NCBI GenBank assembly: GCA_019114545.1
Contig: DXFG01000037.1
Location: forward strand, 1-49,897
DNA length: 49,897 nucleotides
From: Candidatus Blautia pullistercoris
GTDB taxonomy: Bacteria; Bacillota; Clostridia; Lachnospirales; Lachnospiraceae
Reading direction: 5' to 3'
The translations under genes were made by a program, and so were the position numbers. The notes under the pieces were generated by a model that was not told the origin of the DNA, did not search any database, and saw nothing but the letters and a program-made list of their open reading frames with translations. Shown here one piece after another: positions 1 through 7,952 of this stretch. Position 1 is the first letter of the stretch. Each line of letters opens with the position of its first letter.

Positions 1-342
1 CATCAGTGGCCCATCTGCCTGAGCATAAATCTGTTTACTGTTTTCATCGGTATAAAAATGCCAATACCGATATACATATCCCATCCAGTATACCTCTTCC
101 CGGCCATAATTTTCACCTGTGCATTTTTCTAAGATCACTTCATCCATCAGATTTTCCAGGATATACTCTTCCCCGGCCCACTGCAATCGGTCATAAGGAT
201 AATCCATAAACGCCGCGGTCTGGCTGTTCATATATTTTTCTGCAAAGTCCGGATATTTTATATCATTTTTCAGGGCCAGTTCAAATAACCGCCCCTGAAT
301 ATCGCACAGCTGCAGTTCAAATGTTGAAAGTTCTTTTTTCAT
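1..342 (-). CDS. Conserved hypothetical protein, C-terminus cut by window edge
   Basis: An open frame runs without stop from an ATG at 342-340 off the left edge, giving 114 visible codons beginning MKKELSTFELQLCDIQGRLF. A GAGGA ribosome binding site lies about 8 nt upstream and a good sigma-A promoter lies at 463-491, so this is a real gene. The visible part is acidic and aromatic-rich (QWAGEEYILENL, YWMGYVYRYWHFY) with no signal peptide or membrane segment. I recall similar small Clostridia proteins near DUF3791/DUF3990 genes, but that is memory of a pattern and the neighbours lie outside the window. No function is assigned. Confidence 0.75.
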   Translation of the reverse strand, partial: MKKELSTFELQLCDIQGRLFELALKNDIKYPDFAEKYMNSQTAAFMDYPYDRLQWAGEEYILENLMDEVILEKCTGENYGREEVYWMGYVYRYWHFYTDENSKQIYAQADGPLM

Positions 343-462
343 GACTCGCTTTCCTCTTCCTGAAGTTTTTCTCTCTTTCAGTGTACTTCTATTTCCGCAG
401 ACTTTATTCAACCCCAGGGCTGTATATCTCGCCTTATACTTTAATACTCACTCCTAGATTAA

Positions 463-491
463 ATAATACCTAAAAAAATATGGATTTACAA
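463..491 (-). promoter_or_regulatory. Sigma-A promoter of the left-edge hypothetical gene
   Basis: On the minus strand TTGTAA (491-486) and TATTAT (468-463) are separated by 17 bp. The predicted transcript would carry a leader of about 115 nt before the ATG at 342. Confidence 0.6.
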
Positions 492-651
492 GTAAAAATC
501 AGCGGAATAATCTCATCCAGGAGTAGGTACAGGGGTTAGGAGGGAATATATCTATGGGAAAATCAACAAAAAGAGCTGAGAAATAAAGAAACCGATAGTG
601 TTTGCAGAATACGAAAAAAAAGCAAATACATAATTTTCGCATTATGCAATA

Positions 652-688
652 CAAAATAAAAAGAAGCCTGTAAAAACAAGCTTCTTAC
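652..688 (-). terminator. Rho-independent terminator of tRNA-Leu
   Basis: On the minus strand the stem AAGAAGC / GCTTCTT closes a loop of about 12 nt and is followed by a T-rich tract, immediately 3' of the tRNA. Confidence 0.75.
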
Positions 689-691
689 TAC

Positions 692-774
692 TGCCGGCAG
701 CGGGACTTGAACCCGCACGTGGTTGCCCACAACAGATTTTGAGTCTGCCTCGTCTGCCATTCCGACACGCCGGC
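692..774 (-). tRNA. tRNA-Leu (anticodon CAA)
   Basis: The acceptor stem GCCGGCG pairs with TGCCGGC, with A as discriminator base. The anticodon loop is CTCAAAA, giving anticodon CAA (codon UUG). The T arm is GCGGG-TTCAAGT-CCCGC, and a long variable arm is present as expected for a class II tRNA. The CCA end is not encoded. The unit has its own promoter (797-825) and terminator (652-688). Confidence 0.97.
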
Positions 775-796
775 ATCTTTTGCTGAACCGATAGTT

Positions 797-825
797 AGAA
801 TATCACAAATCCGGGAGAATTGCAA
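797..825 (-). promoter_or_regulatory. Sigma-A promoter of tRNA-Leu
   Basis: On the minus strand TTGCAA (825-820) and TATTCT (802-797) are separated by 17 bp, and the tRNA begins about 22 nt after the -10 box. The -35 box lies inside one arm of the hairpin at 814-843. Confidence 0.6.
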
Positions 826-876
826 GTGTTTTCTGCAATTCTCCTATAATCCCTAACAGTTCAGCTATAGAACTGT
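814..876 (-). terminator. Two hairpins 3' of lysA, possible terminator
   Basis: Stem ACAGTTC/GAACTGT lies at 856-876. A perfect 11-bp stem GGAGAATTGCA/TGCAATTCTCC lies at 814-843. Both sit just after the lysA stop. Neither is followed by a clear T-run, so this may be a weak or factor-assisted terminator or an RNA-stabilising 3' end. Confidence 0.4.
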
Positions 877-890
877 CCTCTTCTCTGTTC

Positions 891-2168
891 TTACTTATTA
901 CAGTCCAGTTCCTTATAGATATCAAAGCAGTCAAAGGTGGCAAAGTAATCCTTTGGGGTCTCCGCTCTTCTGATAAGCTGAGCAGTTCCGTCCTCTTTCA
1001 GCAGGATTTCTGCGGATTTTAATTTGCCATTGTAGTTATACCCCATAGCAAATCCATGAGCCCCTGTATCATGGATCACCAGAAGGTCTCCCATATCAAT
1101 TTTCGGCAACATTCTGTCCACTGCGAATTTATCATTGTTTTCACAGAGGGAACCGGTAATATCATATTTATGGTCACAGGGCTGGTCTTCCTTGCCCATA
1201 ACTGTGATATGATGGTAAGCTCCGTACATAGCCGGACGCATAAGGTTTACCGCACAGGCGTCTACTCCAATATATTCTTTATAGATATGTTTTTCATGGA
1301 TTGCTTTTGTTACCAGGCAGCCGTAAGGTCCCATCATAAAACGGCCCAGTTCTGTGTAGATAGCCACGTCACCCATACCTGCAGGAACCAGAACTTCCTC
1401 GTAAACTTTCCGGACGCCTTCGCCAATAGCCCGGATGTCATTTGGCTCCTGGTCAGGACGGTAAGGAATTCCCACACCGCCGGAAAGATTGATAAAGCAT
1501 ACTTTGGCGCCAGTCTCTTTCTGAAGCTTTACTGCCAGTTCAAAAAGCTGTTTTGCCAGCATAGGATAATACTCGTTGGTCACAGTATTGCTGGCCAGGA
1601 AAGCATGGATACCAAACTCCTCTGCTCCCTTTGCTTTCAGGATACGGAAAGCCTCAAAAAGCTGCTCCTCGGTCATTCCGTACTTGGCATCTCCCGGATT
1701 GTCCATGATGCCATTGCTGATCTCAAAGATTCCACCTGGATTAAAACGGCAGCTGATTCTCTTTGGAATAGTTCCGATGGCTTCTTCCAGGAAAGGAATG
1801 TGGGTAATATCGTCCAGATTGATCGTCGCTCCCATCTCATAGGCGTACCGGAATTCTTCTGCCGGGGTATCGTTGGAAGAAAACATAATGTCTTCTCCTG
1901 TGCAGCCTATGGCCTTAGACAGCATCAATTCTGTATAAGAGGAGCAGTCACATCCGAATCCATACTCCCGAAGAATCTGGATCAGGAAAGGATTGGGCGT
2001 TGCTTTTACAGCAAAGTATTCTTTAAAACCTTTATTCCAGGAAAAAGCCTCCTTCATAGCCCTGGCATTTTCTCTTATGCCTTTTTCATCGTAAAGGTGA
2101 AAAGGCGTAGGAAACTCTTTCACAATTTCATCTAACTGTTCTTTTGTCACAAATGGCTTCTTCTCCAT
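891..2168 (-). CDS. lysA: Diaminopimelate decarboxylase-like PLP enzyme (fold III)
   Basis: A 425-residue pyridoxal-phosphate decarboxylase of the alanine-racemase-fold group. Its family converts meso-diaminopimelate to L-lysine in the cytoplasm. The PLP lysine motif YFAVKATPNP places Lys55 as the Schiff-base residue. A glycine-rich phosphate-binding segment (NLSGGVG) and a C-terminal HDTGAHGFAMGYNYNG block follow. The usual CES-x-D substrate motif reads CENND here, so the exact substrate (diaminopimelate or a related diamino acid) is less certain. The start at 2168 is chosen because AAGGAG lies 9 nt upstream; an upstream in-frame ATG has no such site. It has its own promoter at 2240-2268 and is probably monocistronic. 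Confidence 0.85.
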   Translation of the reverse strand: MEKKPFVTKEQLDEIVKEFPTPFHLYDEKGIRENARAMKEAFSWNKGFKEYFAVKATPNPFLIQILREYGFGCDCSSYTELMLSKAIGCTGEDIMFSSNDTPAEEFRYAYEMGATINLDDITHIPFLEEAIGTIPKRISCRFNPGGIFEISNGIMDNPGDAKYGMTEEQLFEAFRILKAKGAEEFGIHAFLASNTVTNEYYPMLAKQLFELAVKLQKETGAKVCFINLSGGVGIPYRPDQEPNDIRAIGEGVRKVYEEVLVPAGMGDVAIYTELGRFMMGPYGCLVTKAIHEKHIYKEYIGVDACAVNLMRPAMYGAYHHITVMGKEDQPCDHKYDITGSLCENNDKFAVDRMLPKIDMGDLLVIHDTGAHGFAMGYNYNGKLKSAEILLKEDGTAQLIRRAETPKDYFATFDCFDIYKELDCNK

Positions 2169-2239
2169 GTTTGTTCTCCTTTTTCTATTTAATCTGTATC
2201 TCAGCAAAAGGCTTCTCCGCCTGATAAAATCCAGAATTC

Positions 2240-2268
2240 ATTATACGGAAATATCCTTTGATTTTCAA
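2240..2268 (-). promoter_or_regulatory. Sigma-A promoter of lysA
   Basis: Minus-strand TTGAAA (2268-2263), 17-bp spacer, TATAAT (2245-2240), about 70 nt before the lysA start codon. Confidence 0.7.
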
Positions 2269-2296
2269 GTCATTCCTGCAATTCTTTATTAACTTT

Positions 2297-2962
2297 TTAA
2301 CGCATTGACGCAATCCAGTTCCGAACTTCCAGCAAAGATTCCATTTTTTCATCCAAAATATCGTCTACACAAGCAGAATCTCTCAAAAGATCCGGCACCA
2401 TTACCGTGATCATGCCTGCCTGGTGGGCAGAGCGGAGTCCATTGTAAGAATCCTCCAGGGCCAGAACTTTAGATGGAGGCAGCTTCAGGCCCCGGCAGGC
2501 TTTTAAATATATCTCCGGGTCCGGCTTTGCCCTGGAAACCATATTTCCTGTGATCACTGTCTGAAAATATTCCCTGATTCCCTCTTTCTCCAGATTGCCG
2601 ACTGCGTGTTCCTGGCTGGAAGACGTGGCCACTGCCATAGGGATCTGCTCTTTCCTAAGAAAATCCAGCAGCTCATGGAGGCCCTTTTTTGTGGGAAGTC
2701 CATTGGCCCGTACATATTCCTGAAAGACACTTCTGTACAATTCCTGAAATCTCTCAAAGGGAAAATTTCTCCCATATTTATTCTTAAAGTATTCCTCTCT
2801 GGTCTTTCTGTTAAGGCCTAACGTATGATAGATATGATCTCCCAAAGGCCCATAGCCCATCTTCTCTCCTGCAATATTCCAGGAATACTGCACAATTCTT
2901 TCTGAATCAAACATCAGCCCGTCCATATCAAAAACAACGCCCAGTATCTCTCTTCTGTTCAT
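2297..2962 (-). CDS. HAD-superfamily hydrolase, beta-phosphoglucomutase/phosphatase-like
   Basis: A 221-residue cytoplasmic HAD protein. Motif I is VVFDMDGLMFDSE with nucleophile Asp12 and acid/base Asp14. Motif II is VATSSS, the motif III lysine is in RAKPDPEIY, and motif IV is LALEDSYNGLRSA. A helical cap sits between motifs I and II. This set is typical of sugar-phosphate phosphatases and beta-phosphoglucomutase-like enzymes; the substrate cannot be told. The start at 2962 follows GGAGAG at an 8-nt spacing and is preferred over an in-frame ATG 33 nt upstream. It follows the pyk terminator and structured repeat, so it is probably transcribed separately. Confidence 0.85.
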   Translation of the reverse strand: MNRREILGVVFDMDGLMFDSERIVQYSWNIAGEKMGYGPLGDHIYHTLGLNRKTREEYFKNKYGRNFPFERFQELYRSVFQEYVRANGLPTKKGLHELLDFLRKEQIPMAVATSSSQEHAVGNLEKEGIREYFQTVITGNMVSRAKPDPEIYLKACRGLKLPPSKVLALEDSYNGLRSAHQAGMITVMVPDLLRDSACVDDILDEKMESLLEVRNWIASMR

Positions 2963-3023
2963 ATTTACTCTCCATTTCATTTCCTGCAGCCTCATTTCTT
3001 CCCGTACTGCTCCCCGGAAAATC

Positions 3024-3071
3024 GAAAAAGCCGCTGTACCGGAGCATCAACTCCCGAGCTGTACAGCGGCT
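3024..3071 (-). terminator. Rho-independent terminator downstream of pyk
   Basis: The perfect 11-bp stem AGCCGCTGTAC/GTACAGCGGCT with an inner GGAG/CTCC extension is followed on the minus strand by TTTTTC. It lies about 110 nt beyond the pyk stop, after the structured repeat. Confidence 0.85.
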
Positions 3072-3081
3072 CTCCCCTCTG

Positions 3082-3153
3082 ATTCCTGCTGGCAGCAAGC
3101 CGGGCGGACATGAGAGCATGTCCATTCGGCAACTGTCGCAAAGGTCAAAGACC
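3082..3153 (-). repeat. Structured intergenic repeat, copy 1
   Basis: About 70 bp shared with 31602-31673 (opposite orientation). On the plus strand it reads GATTCCTGCTGGCAGC at the left and CAACTGTCGCAAAGGTC at the right. The middle forms a stem GCCG..GGACATG / CATGTCC..CGGC with an AGAG loop. Copy 2 keeps the fold but swaps GCCG/CGGC for GCCAA/TTGGC, which is compensatory change. A further inverted repeat, TCAAAGACC/GGTCTTTGA (3145-3178), links it to the pyk stop codon. Confidence 0.6.
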
Positions 3154-3178
3154 CTAATACCTGCATCTTGGTCTTTGA

Positions 3179-4615
3179 TTAAACTACTTCCAGAACATGA
3201 AGCATATTGGTGACTCTTCCTTCTGCCTTGGTATTATTCGTTGCAGGGTCACCTGCAGTAATAACTACCGTCTGCCCCTTTCTCACCAAACGTTTTCTTT
3301 TAATCGTTTCCATAGCGTTTACAATAATATTCTCTGTAGTATCTTTAATATAACCTTTCAGCGGAATAACTCCCCAGTATAACTGCATCTTATGCTGCAC
3401 CATCTCATTAGGAGTTACTGCATAGATTGGCATGGAAGGACGGAAATTAGAAATCAGCCTGGCCGTCTTGCCGGACATGGTAGGAGTCACGATACATGCG
3501 GCGCCGATATTTCTGGCAGTACGCACAGAGGCAATACCAATAGCGGAAGAAATTTTGCTCTGCTCATACATGGTCCTGTGGTGAATATATTTTTCATAGT
3601 CCACATACTGCTCTGTATTCTCAGCAATCTCATTCATCATCTTCAGAGCTTCTATCGGATATTTGCCTGCCGCAGTCTCTCCGGAAAGCATAACTGCATC
3701 TGTACCGTCATAAATAGCATTTGCCACATCTGCTACTTCTGCTCTTGTAGGACGTGGGTTGCGGATCATAGAATCCAGCATCTGTGTAGCCGTGATAACC
3801 GGCACATAACGCTCATTACATTTTTTTATGATCATCTTCTGGATGTGAGGTACTTCCTGAGCCGGGATCTCTACGCCCAGATCTCCCCTGGCCACCATGA
3901 TACCATCGGAAGCTTCGATGATTTCATCAATATTCTCCACACCTTCCGCATTCTCAATTTTGGCAATGATAGAAATATGTTCTGCATGGTTTTCCTTAAG
4001 AATTTTACGGATTTCTTTAACGCCTTTGGCGCTCCGGATAAAAGAGGCGGCGATAAAGTCAATGTCCTGCTGGATACCGAACAAAATATCGTCAATATCT
4101 TTTTCTGTAACAGCAGGAAGTTTTACCTTTACATTGGGCACATTTACACCCTTCCGCTCGCCAAGCTCTCCGCCGTTTTCCACGTGACAGACAATATTGC
4201 CGCTCTTGATCTGTTTTACCTTCAGTTCAATCAGACCGTCGTCAATAAGAATTCTGTCTCCCGCTTTTACGTCCTTAGCCAGGCCTGGATAAGTTACACA
4301 GCAGCCGGTTGCATTTCCGGTCATTTCTTCTGTATAGAGAATGAATTCGCTGCCTTCCTTAAGGGTTACCTCCTTTCCGCCTTCCAAAAGCCCTGTGCGG
4401 ATTTCCGGTCCTTTGGTATCCAGGAGGATTGCCACCGGACGGTCCAGCTCTTCTCTTACATTTTTCAGGAGATTCATACGCTCTCTCTGCTCTTCGTGGT
4501 CTCCATGGGAAAAATTAAACCTTGCCACATTCATTCCGTTTTTCACCAAAGATTTCATAACCGTTTTCTTATCCGTATTCGGTCCCATGGTGCAGATAAT
4601 CTTAGTACTTCTCAT
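3179..4615 (-). CDS. pyk: Pyruvate kinase
   Basis: A 478-residue pyruvate kinase catalysing phosphoenolpyruvate + ADP to pyruvate + ATP, the last step of glycolysis, in the cytoplasm. Visible signatures are ARFNFSHG (substrate contacts Arg32 and Asn34), the active-site block SIIAKIENAEG with Lys219, the metal/PEP loop VARGDLGVEIP (about 241-251) and TATQMLDSM (about 275-283). The length matches the core enzyme without the extra C-terminal PEP-utiliser domain of Bacillus Pyk. The start at 4615 has AGGAGGA about 10 nt upstream. It lies 48 nt after the rhomboid-like gene and could be co-transcribed with it and corA. Confidence 0.97.
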   Translation of the reverse strand: MRSTKIICTMGPNTDKKTVMKSLVKNGMNVARFNFSHGDHEEQRERMNLLKNVREELDRPVAILLDTKGPEIRTGLLEGGKEVTLKEGSEFILYTEEMTGNATGCCVTYPGLAKDVKAGDRILIDDGLIELKVKQIKSGNIVCHVENGGELGERKGVNVPNVKVKLPAVTEKDIDDILFGIQQDIDFIAASFIRSAKGVKEIRKILKENHAEHISIIAKIENAEGVENIDEIIEASDGIMVARGDLGVEIPAQEVPHIQKMIIKKCNERYVPVITATQMLDSMIRNPRPTRAEVADVANAIYDGTDAVMLSGETAAGKYPIEALKMMNEIAENTEQYVDYEKYIHHRTMYEQSKISSAIGIASVRTARNIGAACIVTPTMSGKTARLISNFRPSMPIYAVTPNEMVQHKMQLYWGVIPLKGYIKDTTENIIVNAMETIKRKRLVRKGQTVVITAGDPATNNTKAEGRVTNMLHVLEVV

Positions 4616-4663
4616 CTCTTTTCTTCCTCCTATTTTTTAATGTAAATGTCACTGTGTATTCTG

Positions 4664-5506
4664 TCACTTTATATGCTGGTGGGTAAACAGGTGATCCTGA
4701 CAATATTCATAGTTCCCGTTACATTTTGAGCAAAAACGGAATTCCAGATCATCTCCGTCATTTTCTGTTCTTCCGCAAACTGCGCATTTATGTTTGGTGA
4801 TTCCAGGCGCCATCTTAGGATGGACCGCTTTCTGAAACTGCTGTCTCCGGCGTACCTCTTTTGGCGAAATCCTGCTGAAATTCCTGGTAGACAGGAAAAA
4901 GATAATAAAGTTCAGCAATGAAGCAATGATCACTGTCCGGATGGCCCAGCTTCCTCTCACCAGATCATAGAGAATATAAGCTGCATCCAGCCATGCCAGC
5001 CATTTGATCTTAATCGGTATGATCATCATAAACAGCACCTGCATATCAGGATAGCTGAGAGCAAACGCCAGGAAAATAGACAGATTGATATAATATGTGG
5101 AAAAAGCAGGCGCATACATTACGCTGGAAGGCCCCATAATGAAATATAGAATAAAGGCGCCAATCACGGTAAAGATCATTCCACTGAGAATATACACATT
5201 ATAGCGAAAGGCCCCCCAGGTTCTTTCCAGAGAACTCCCCAGGGAGTAATAAAACAGCAGCATAATCACTACGAACAGGATATTGGAACTTGATGGCGGT
5301 ATCAATATCCAGGATACCAGCCGCCAGATCTGAAAATGCAGAATATGATAGGGGCTGAGGTACAGATACCCCATCAGATTTACCCCTGTCAAGGCCTGCA
5401 TATACACAAGAATATAGCCGATGATGTAACAGCCGATGATATATTTGGTAAGATTGTGGATCGCAAATCTTCCAAATTTCCGTTCCATTTTATTTAAGAA
5501 ATTCAT
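4664..5506 (-). CDS. Rhomboid-like membrane protein lacking catalytic residues, with zinc-ligand tail
   Basis: A 280-residue polytopic membrane protein with about six hydrophobic segments in residues 20-205. Rhomboid landmarks are visible: the loop-1 motif Q-x-WR (QIWRLVSW, 59-66), and G-x3-E-x3-G-x2-RY (90-102). A segment SYPDMQVLFMMIIPIKIKWL matches the rhomboid region after TM4. The catalytic GxSG of TM4 is replaced by FSTYYINLS (about 136-143), and no TM6 histidine is seen, so it is probably a pseudoprotease. The soluble tail has Cys241, Cys244, Cys259, Cys262, Cys269 and His272/276/278, which suggests one or two zinc sites. It sits 31 nt after corA. The role is unknown. Confidence 0.75.
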   Translation of the reverse strand: MNFLNKMERKFGRFAIHNLTKYIIGCYIIGYILVYMQALTGVNLMGYLYLSPYHILHFQIWRLVSWILIPPSSSNILFVVIMLLFYYSLGSSLERTWGAFRYNVYILSGMIFTVIGAFILYFIMGPSSVMYAPAFSTYYINLSIFLAFALSYPDMQVLFMMIIPIKIKWLAWLDAAYILYDLVRGSWAIRTVIIASLLNFIIFFLSTRNFSRISPKEVRRRQQFQKAVHPKMAPGITKHKCAVCGRTENDGDDLEFRFCSKCNGNYEYCQDHLFTHQHIK

Positions 5507-5537
5507 TTTGTCTCCTCAATTTTCTAAAGTTCTGCTT

Positions 5538-6479
5538 TCAGAATAAATCCTTTTTGGAGAAGATAAACGCAATAATCAGGCTTAGAAGCAGAGCCAGGAC
5601 AATAACAATGGCAAACCCTGCAGGATTTCCTGCAAAAGGCATGCCGTCAGCATCCAGATTCATACCATAAGCACTGAATATCATGGTTGGTATGGACAGC
5701 ACAATGGTAACCGTAGCCAGAAATTTCATAACAATATTCAGGTTATTGGAAACAATAGAGGCAAAAGCATCGGTCATGCTGCTCAGGATCCCGCTGTACA
5801 CATTCGCCATTTCAATAGCCTGCTTATTCTCAATAATAACATCTTCCAAAAGGTCCGTGTCATCGGGATACTGCTTGATCCTCTCTACCCGGAGAAGACG
5901 TTCCAGAACCATTTCATTTGATTTCAGAGAAGTAGTAAAATATACCAGAGATTTCTCAAGCTCCAAAAGTTCTATAAGCTCTTCATTTCTGGTAGCCGCC
6001 TGAAGCTTTTCCTCTACTTCTTCGCTTTTCTTGTCAATGATCCGCAGATAGTGCAGAAACATACTGGCATTTTTATACAGGATCTGCAGAATAAACCGGG
6101 TCTTCATATACGTATAAAAATTCCGCACTCTCCCATCCATAAACCTACCTAATACAGAAGTATCTTCCAGGCAGACAGTAATGATCACTTCGTCCGTTAC
6201 AATAATGGACAAAGGAATCGTGCCATACCAGTCCTTCTCTCCCCGCTCTTCCAGAATAGGCGTATCCACGATGATCAAGGTATAATCATCCTCCACCTCG
6301 ATACGGGAACGTTCTTCCTCATCCAAAGGTGCTCTCAAATCATCCACCTCAATATGAAACTGGTTGGAAACCTCGAAAATTTCTGTTGCGGTAGGATCTG
6401 TCAGAGCCAGCCAGCATCCCTCGCTGGCTTCCTCCACCTGATGGATCTTCCCATCCATTGTCTTAAAAATTCTAATCAT
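5538..6479 (-). CDS. corA: CorA-family divalent cation transporter
   Basis: A 313-residue CorA/2-TM-GxN protein. A long acidic and helical cytoplasmic domain (about 1-240) leads to two C-terminal transmembrane helices (about 250-272 and 286-308). The loop between them has the diagnostic YGMN motif that forms the selectivity filter. The family conducts Mg2+ or other divalent ions as a pentamer in the cytoplasmic membrane. The start at 6479 follows GGGAG with correct spacing; an upstream in-frame TTG has a poorly placed site. It is the first gene of a likely corA-rhomboid-pyk run. Confidence 0.93.
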   Translation of the reverse strand: MIRIFKTMDGKIHQVEEASEGCWLALTDPTATEIFEVSNQFHIEVDDLRAPLDEEERSRIEVEDDYTLIIVDTPILEERGEKDWYGTIPLSIIVTDEVIITVCLEDTSVLGRFMDGRVRNFYTYMKTRFILQILYKNASMFLHYLRIIDKKSEEVEEKLQAATRNEELIELLELEKSLVYFTTSLKSNEMVLERLLRVERIKQYPDDTDLLEDVIIENKQAIEMANVYSGILSSMTDAFASIVSNNLNIVMKFLATVTIVLSIPTMIFSAYGMNLDADGMPFAGNPAGFAIVIVLALLLSLIIAFIFSKKDLF

Positions 6480-6654
6480 GGTATCTCCCTTCAACTCCTG
6501 CCATGACCAGACAGAGCAAAAGGGCGGTGCCTGAGTCGTCAGCAGGAAACATATTCTGTTTTTTGTCTTATCTTATATTTCTCTCCAGGACGACAAGGCC
6601 CGCTTTCCATAATTTTGCACTTCCTTTTTTATAGTTTTATAAATATTTCTTTGG

Positions 6655-7716
6655 TTATTCTCCACATTCGCATTTTGAAAAAATAATGCTGTTGGGGGTT
6701 TCTACTTTCATCGGTTTTCCCTTCATGATCAGCAGTTTTTTCTCATAGTCAATAGCAAAAGTGGTAATCGAATTGGATTCATGGTTTACCACTGCCAGAT
6801 GTTTTCCATCCGGAAATACATCCAGATCCTTGGGGTAATTTCCGCTGATCGGAAGGATAAATTGTGTCTCCAGAAGACCGGTTTCTTCATCTCTCTTATA
6901 CATGGCTACCGTATCCTCTCCTGCTGTTGAGCAGAAAAGATACTTTCCATCCGGAGAAAAACACAGCCCGGATGTAGCATCATGAATCTGATCATCCTTG
7001 GAAGCCAGGGTGGAGACCGTCTGTATTTTTTCAAATACCGGAGATTTTCCGGTTCCGTCGTATTTATAGACTTCAATGGTATTGTTCAACTCAAAATTCA
7101 GATAAGCAAATCTTCCATCCGGGCTGAATTTGATCAGTTTCGGACCGGATTCTCTTTTGCATCTCAAAATATCTACCAGTTCCAGGCGCTTTGTCCTGCT
7201 GTTAATTCTGTATATCTTCATCTGGTCAATACCATTGTCCACTGCACAGAGATATTTATTATCCGGTGTAGGACGGACGCAGCTTACATGGGGGCGGAAA
7301 TTTCTCTCTCCCACGCTGCCCAGGCCTTTATGGAACACGCCATCTACAATGCTTCCAAGACGGCCGTCTTTATGGGTATGCACTACGGTAACTTTTCCGT
7401 CATGGTATCCTGCCACAAAAAGATATTTGCCTTCTTCGTCCGTAGACAGATGGCAGCCCCTCATTCCGTCAATATCCACTTTATTGATAAAAGTCAGATC
7501 TCCATCCGGCTCAATGGCAAATACTGCCACTCCTTCATCCGCTATGGAATAAAGATATTTTCCATTTAATGAACGTGCCAGATGAGAAGAATTATTTACC
7601 GGAACGACTTTTCTCTCCTTTAAAGTCCCTTCCTCCACATTTACATCGTATACATGGATTCCGATACTGCTTCCATGGGTATAAGTTCCGACATACGCAA
7701 CATATTTCTCTTTCAT
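6655..7716 (-). CDS. Lactonase-family seven-bladed beta-propeller (6-phosphogluconolactonase-like)
   Basis: A 353-residue soluble protein made of repeated propeller units such as S-x-DGKYLF, SPDGRFAYL and FPDGKHLAVVNHES. It begins KYVAYVGTYTHGSS, the usual start of the YbhE/Pgl-type lactonase group, whose characterised members hydrolyse 6-phosphogluconolactone. Many Firmicute members have no known substrate, so only the family call is firm. There is no signal peptide. GGAGGG precedes the ATG, and a sigma-A promoter lies at 7791-7819. No pentose-phosphate gene is adjacent. Confidence 0.85.
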   Translation of the reverse strand: MKEKYVAYVGTYTHGSSIGIHVYDVNVEEGTLKERKVVPVNNSSHLARSLNGKYLYSIADEGVAVFAIEPDGDLTFINKVDIDGMRGCHLSTDEEGKYLFVAGYHDGKVTVVHTHKDGRLGSIVDGVFHKGLGSVGERNFRPHVSCVRPTPDNKYLCAVDNGIDQMKIYRINSRTKRLELVDILRCKRESGPKLIKFSPDGRFAYLNFELNNTIEVYKYDGTGKSPVFEKIQTVSTLASKDDQIHDATSGLCFSPDGKYLFCSTAGEDTVAMYKRDEETGLLETQFILPISGNYPKDLDVFPDGKHLAVVNHESNSITTFAIDYEKKLLIMKGKPMKVETPNSIIFSKCECGE

Positions 7717-7764
7717 TTATGCAATACCCTCCTGTATTTATTGTTTTTACCACATGACAAATCT

Positions 7765-7819
7765 GTATCCCCTGCGGGATACCTAGTGCCATTCTACCAC
7801 AAAGTTTTTTTTTATACAA
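7765..7819 (-). promoter_or_regulatory. Promoter and leader hairpin of the lactonase gene
   Basis: Minus-strand TTGTAT (7819-7814), 17-bp spacer, TAGAAT (7796-7791). A compact hairpin GTATCCC-GCAG-GGGATAC (7782-7765) begins just after the predicted transcription start, so it would cap the mRNA 5' end. Confidence 0.6.
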
Positions 7820-7883
7820 CTGAAAAACTGACCCAATCTTACCTTTTACCGGTTCTTTCTGAAGAATTTACATTTCCGGTATA

Positions 7884-7911
7884 TTGACAGGAATTCCCCC
7901 TCCTGTATAAT
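7884..7911 (+). promoter_or_regulatory. Sigma-A promoter of the pot operon
   Basis: Perfect TTGACA (7884-7889) and TATAAT (7906-7911) with a 16-bp spacer, about 40 nt before potA. Confidence 0.85.
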
Positions 7912-7952
7912 AGATGTAATGTCGAAATTTCATTATATAAAGGAGATTTGAA

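Larger units (their letters stand above)
343..691. other. Intergenic region, no supported gene
   Basis: Besides the promoter at 463-491 and the tRNA-Leu terminator at 652-688, this stretch holds only AT-rich sequence. A ten-codon plus-strand frame (554-586) follows a GGAGGG motif but is too short to support as a gene. Confidence 0.6.

Noticed and set aside
554-586. Ten-codon plus-strand ORF after a GGAGGG motif
   Set aside because: Too short and without supporting promoter or context.
563-760. Minus-strand frame covering tRNA-Leu
   Set aside because: The frame is produced by the tRNA sequence itself.
1056-2135. Long plus-strand frame of 359 codons opposite lysA
   Set aside because: No ribosome binding site, odd composition, and fully antisense to a gene with clear motifs.
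3392-4645. Plus-strand frame of 417 codons opposite pyruvate kinase
   Set aside because: Mirror frame of a well-conserved gene; the translation has no recognisable domain.
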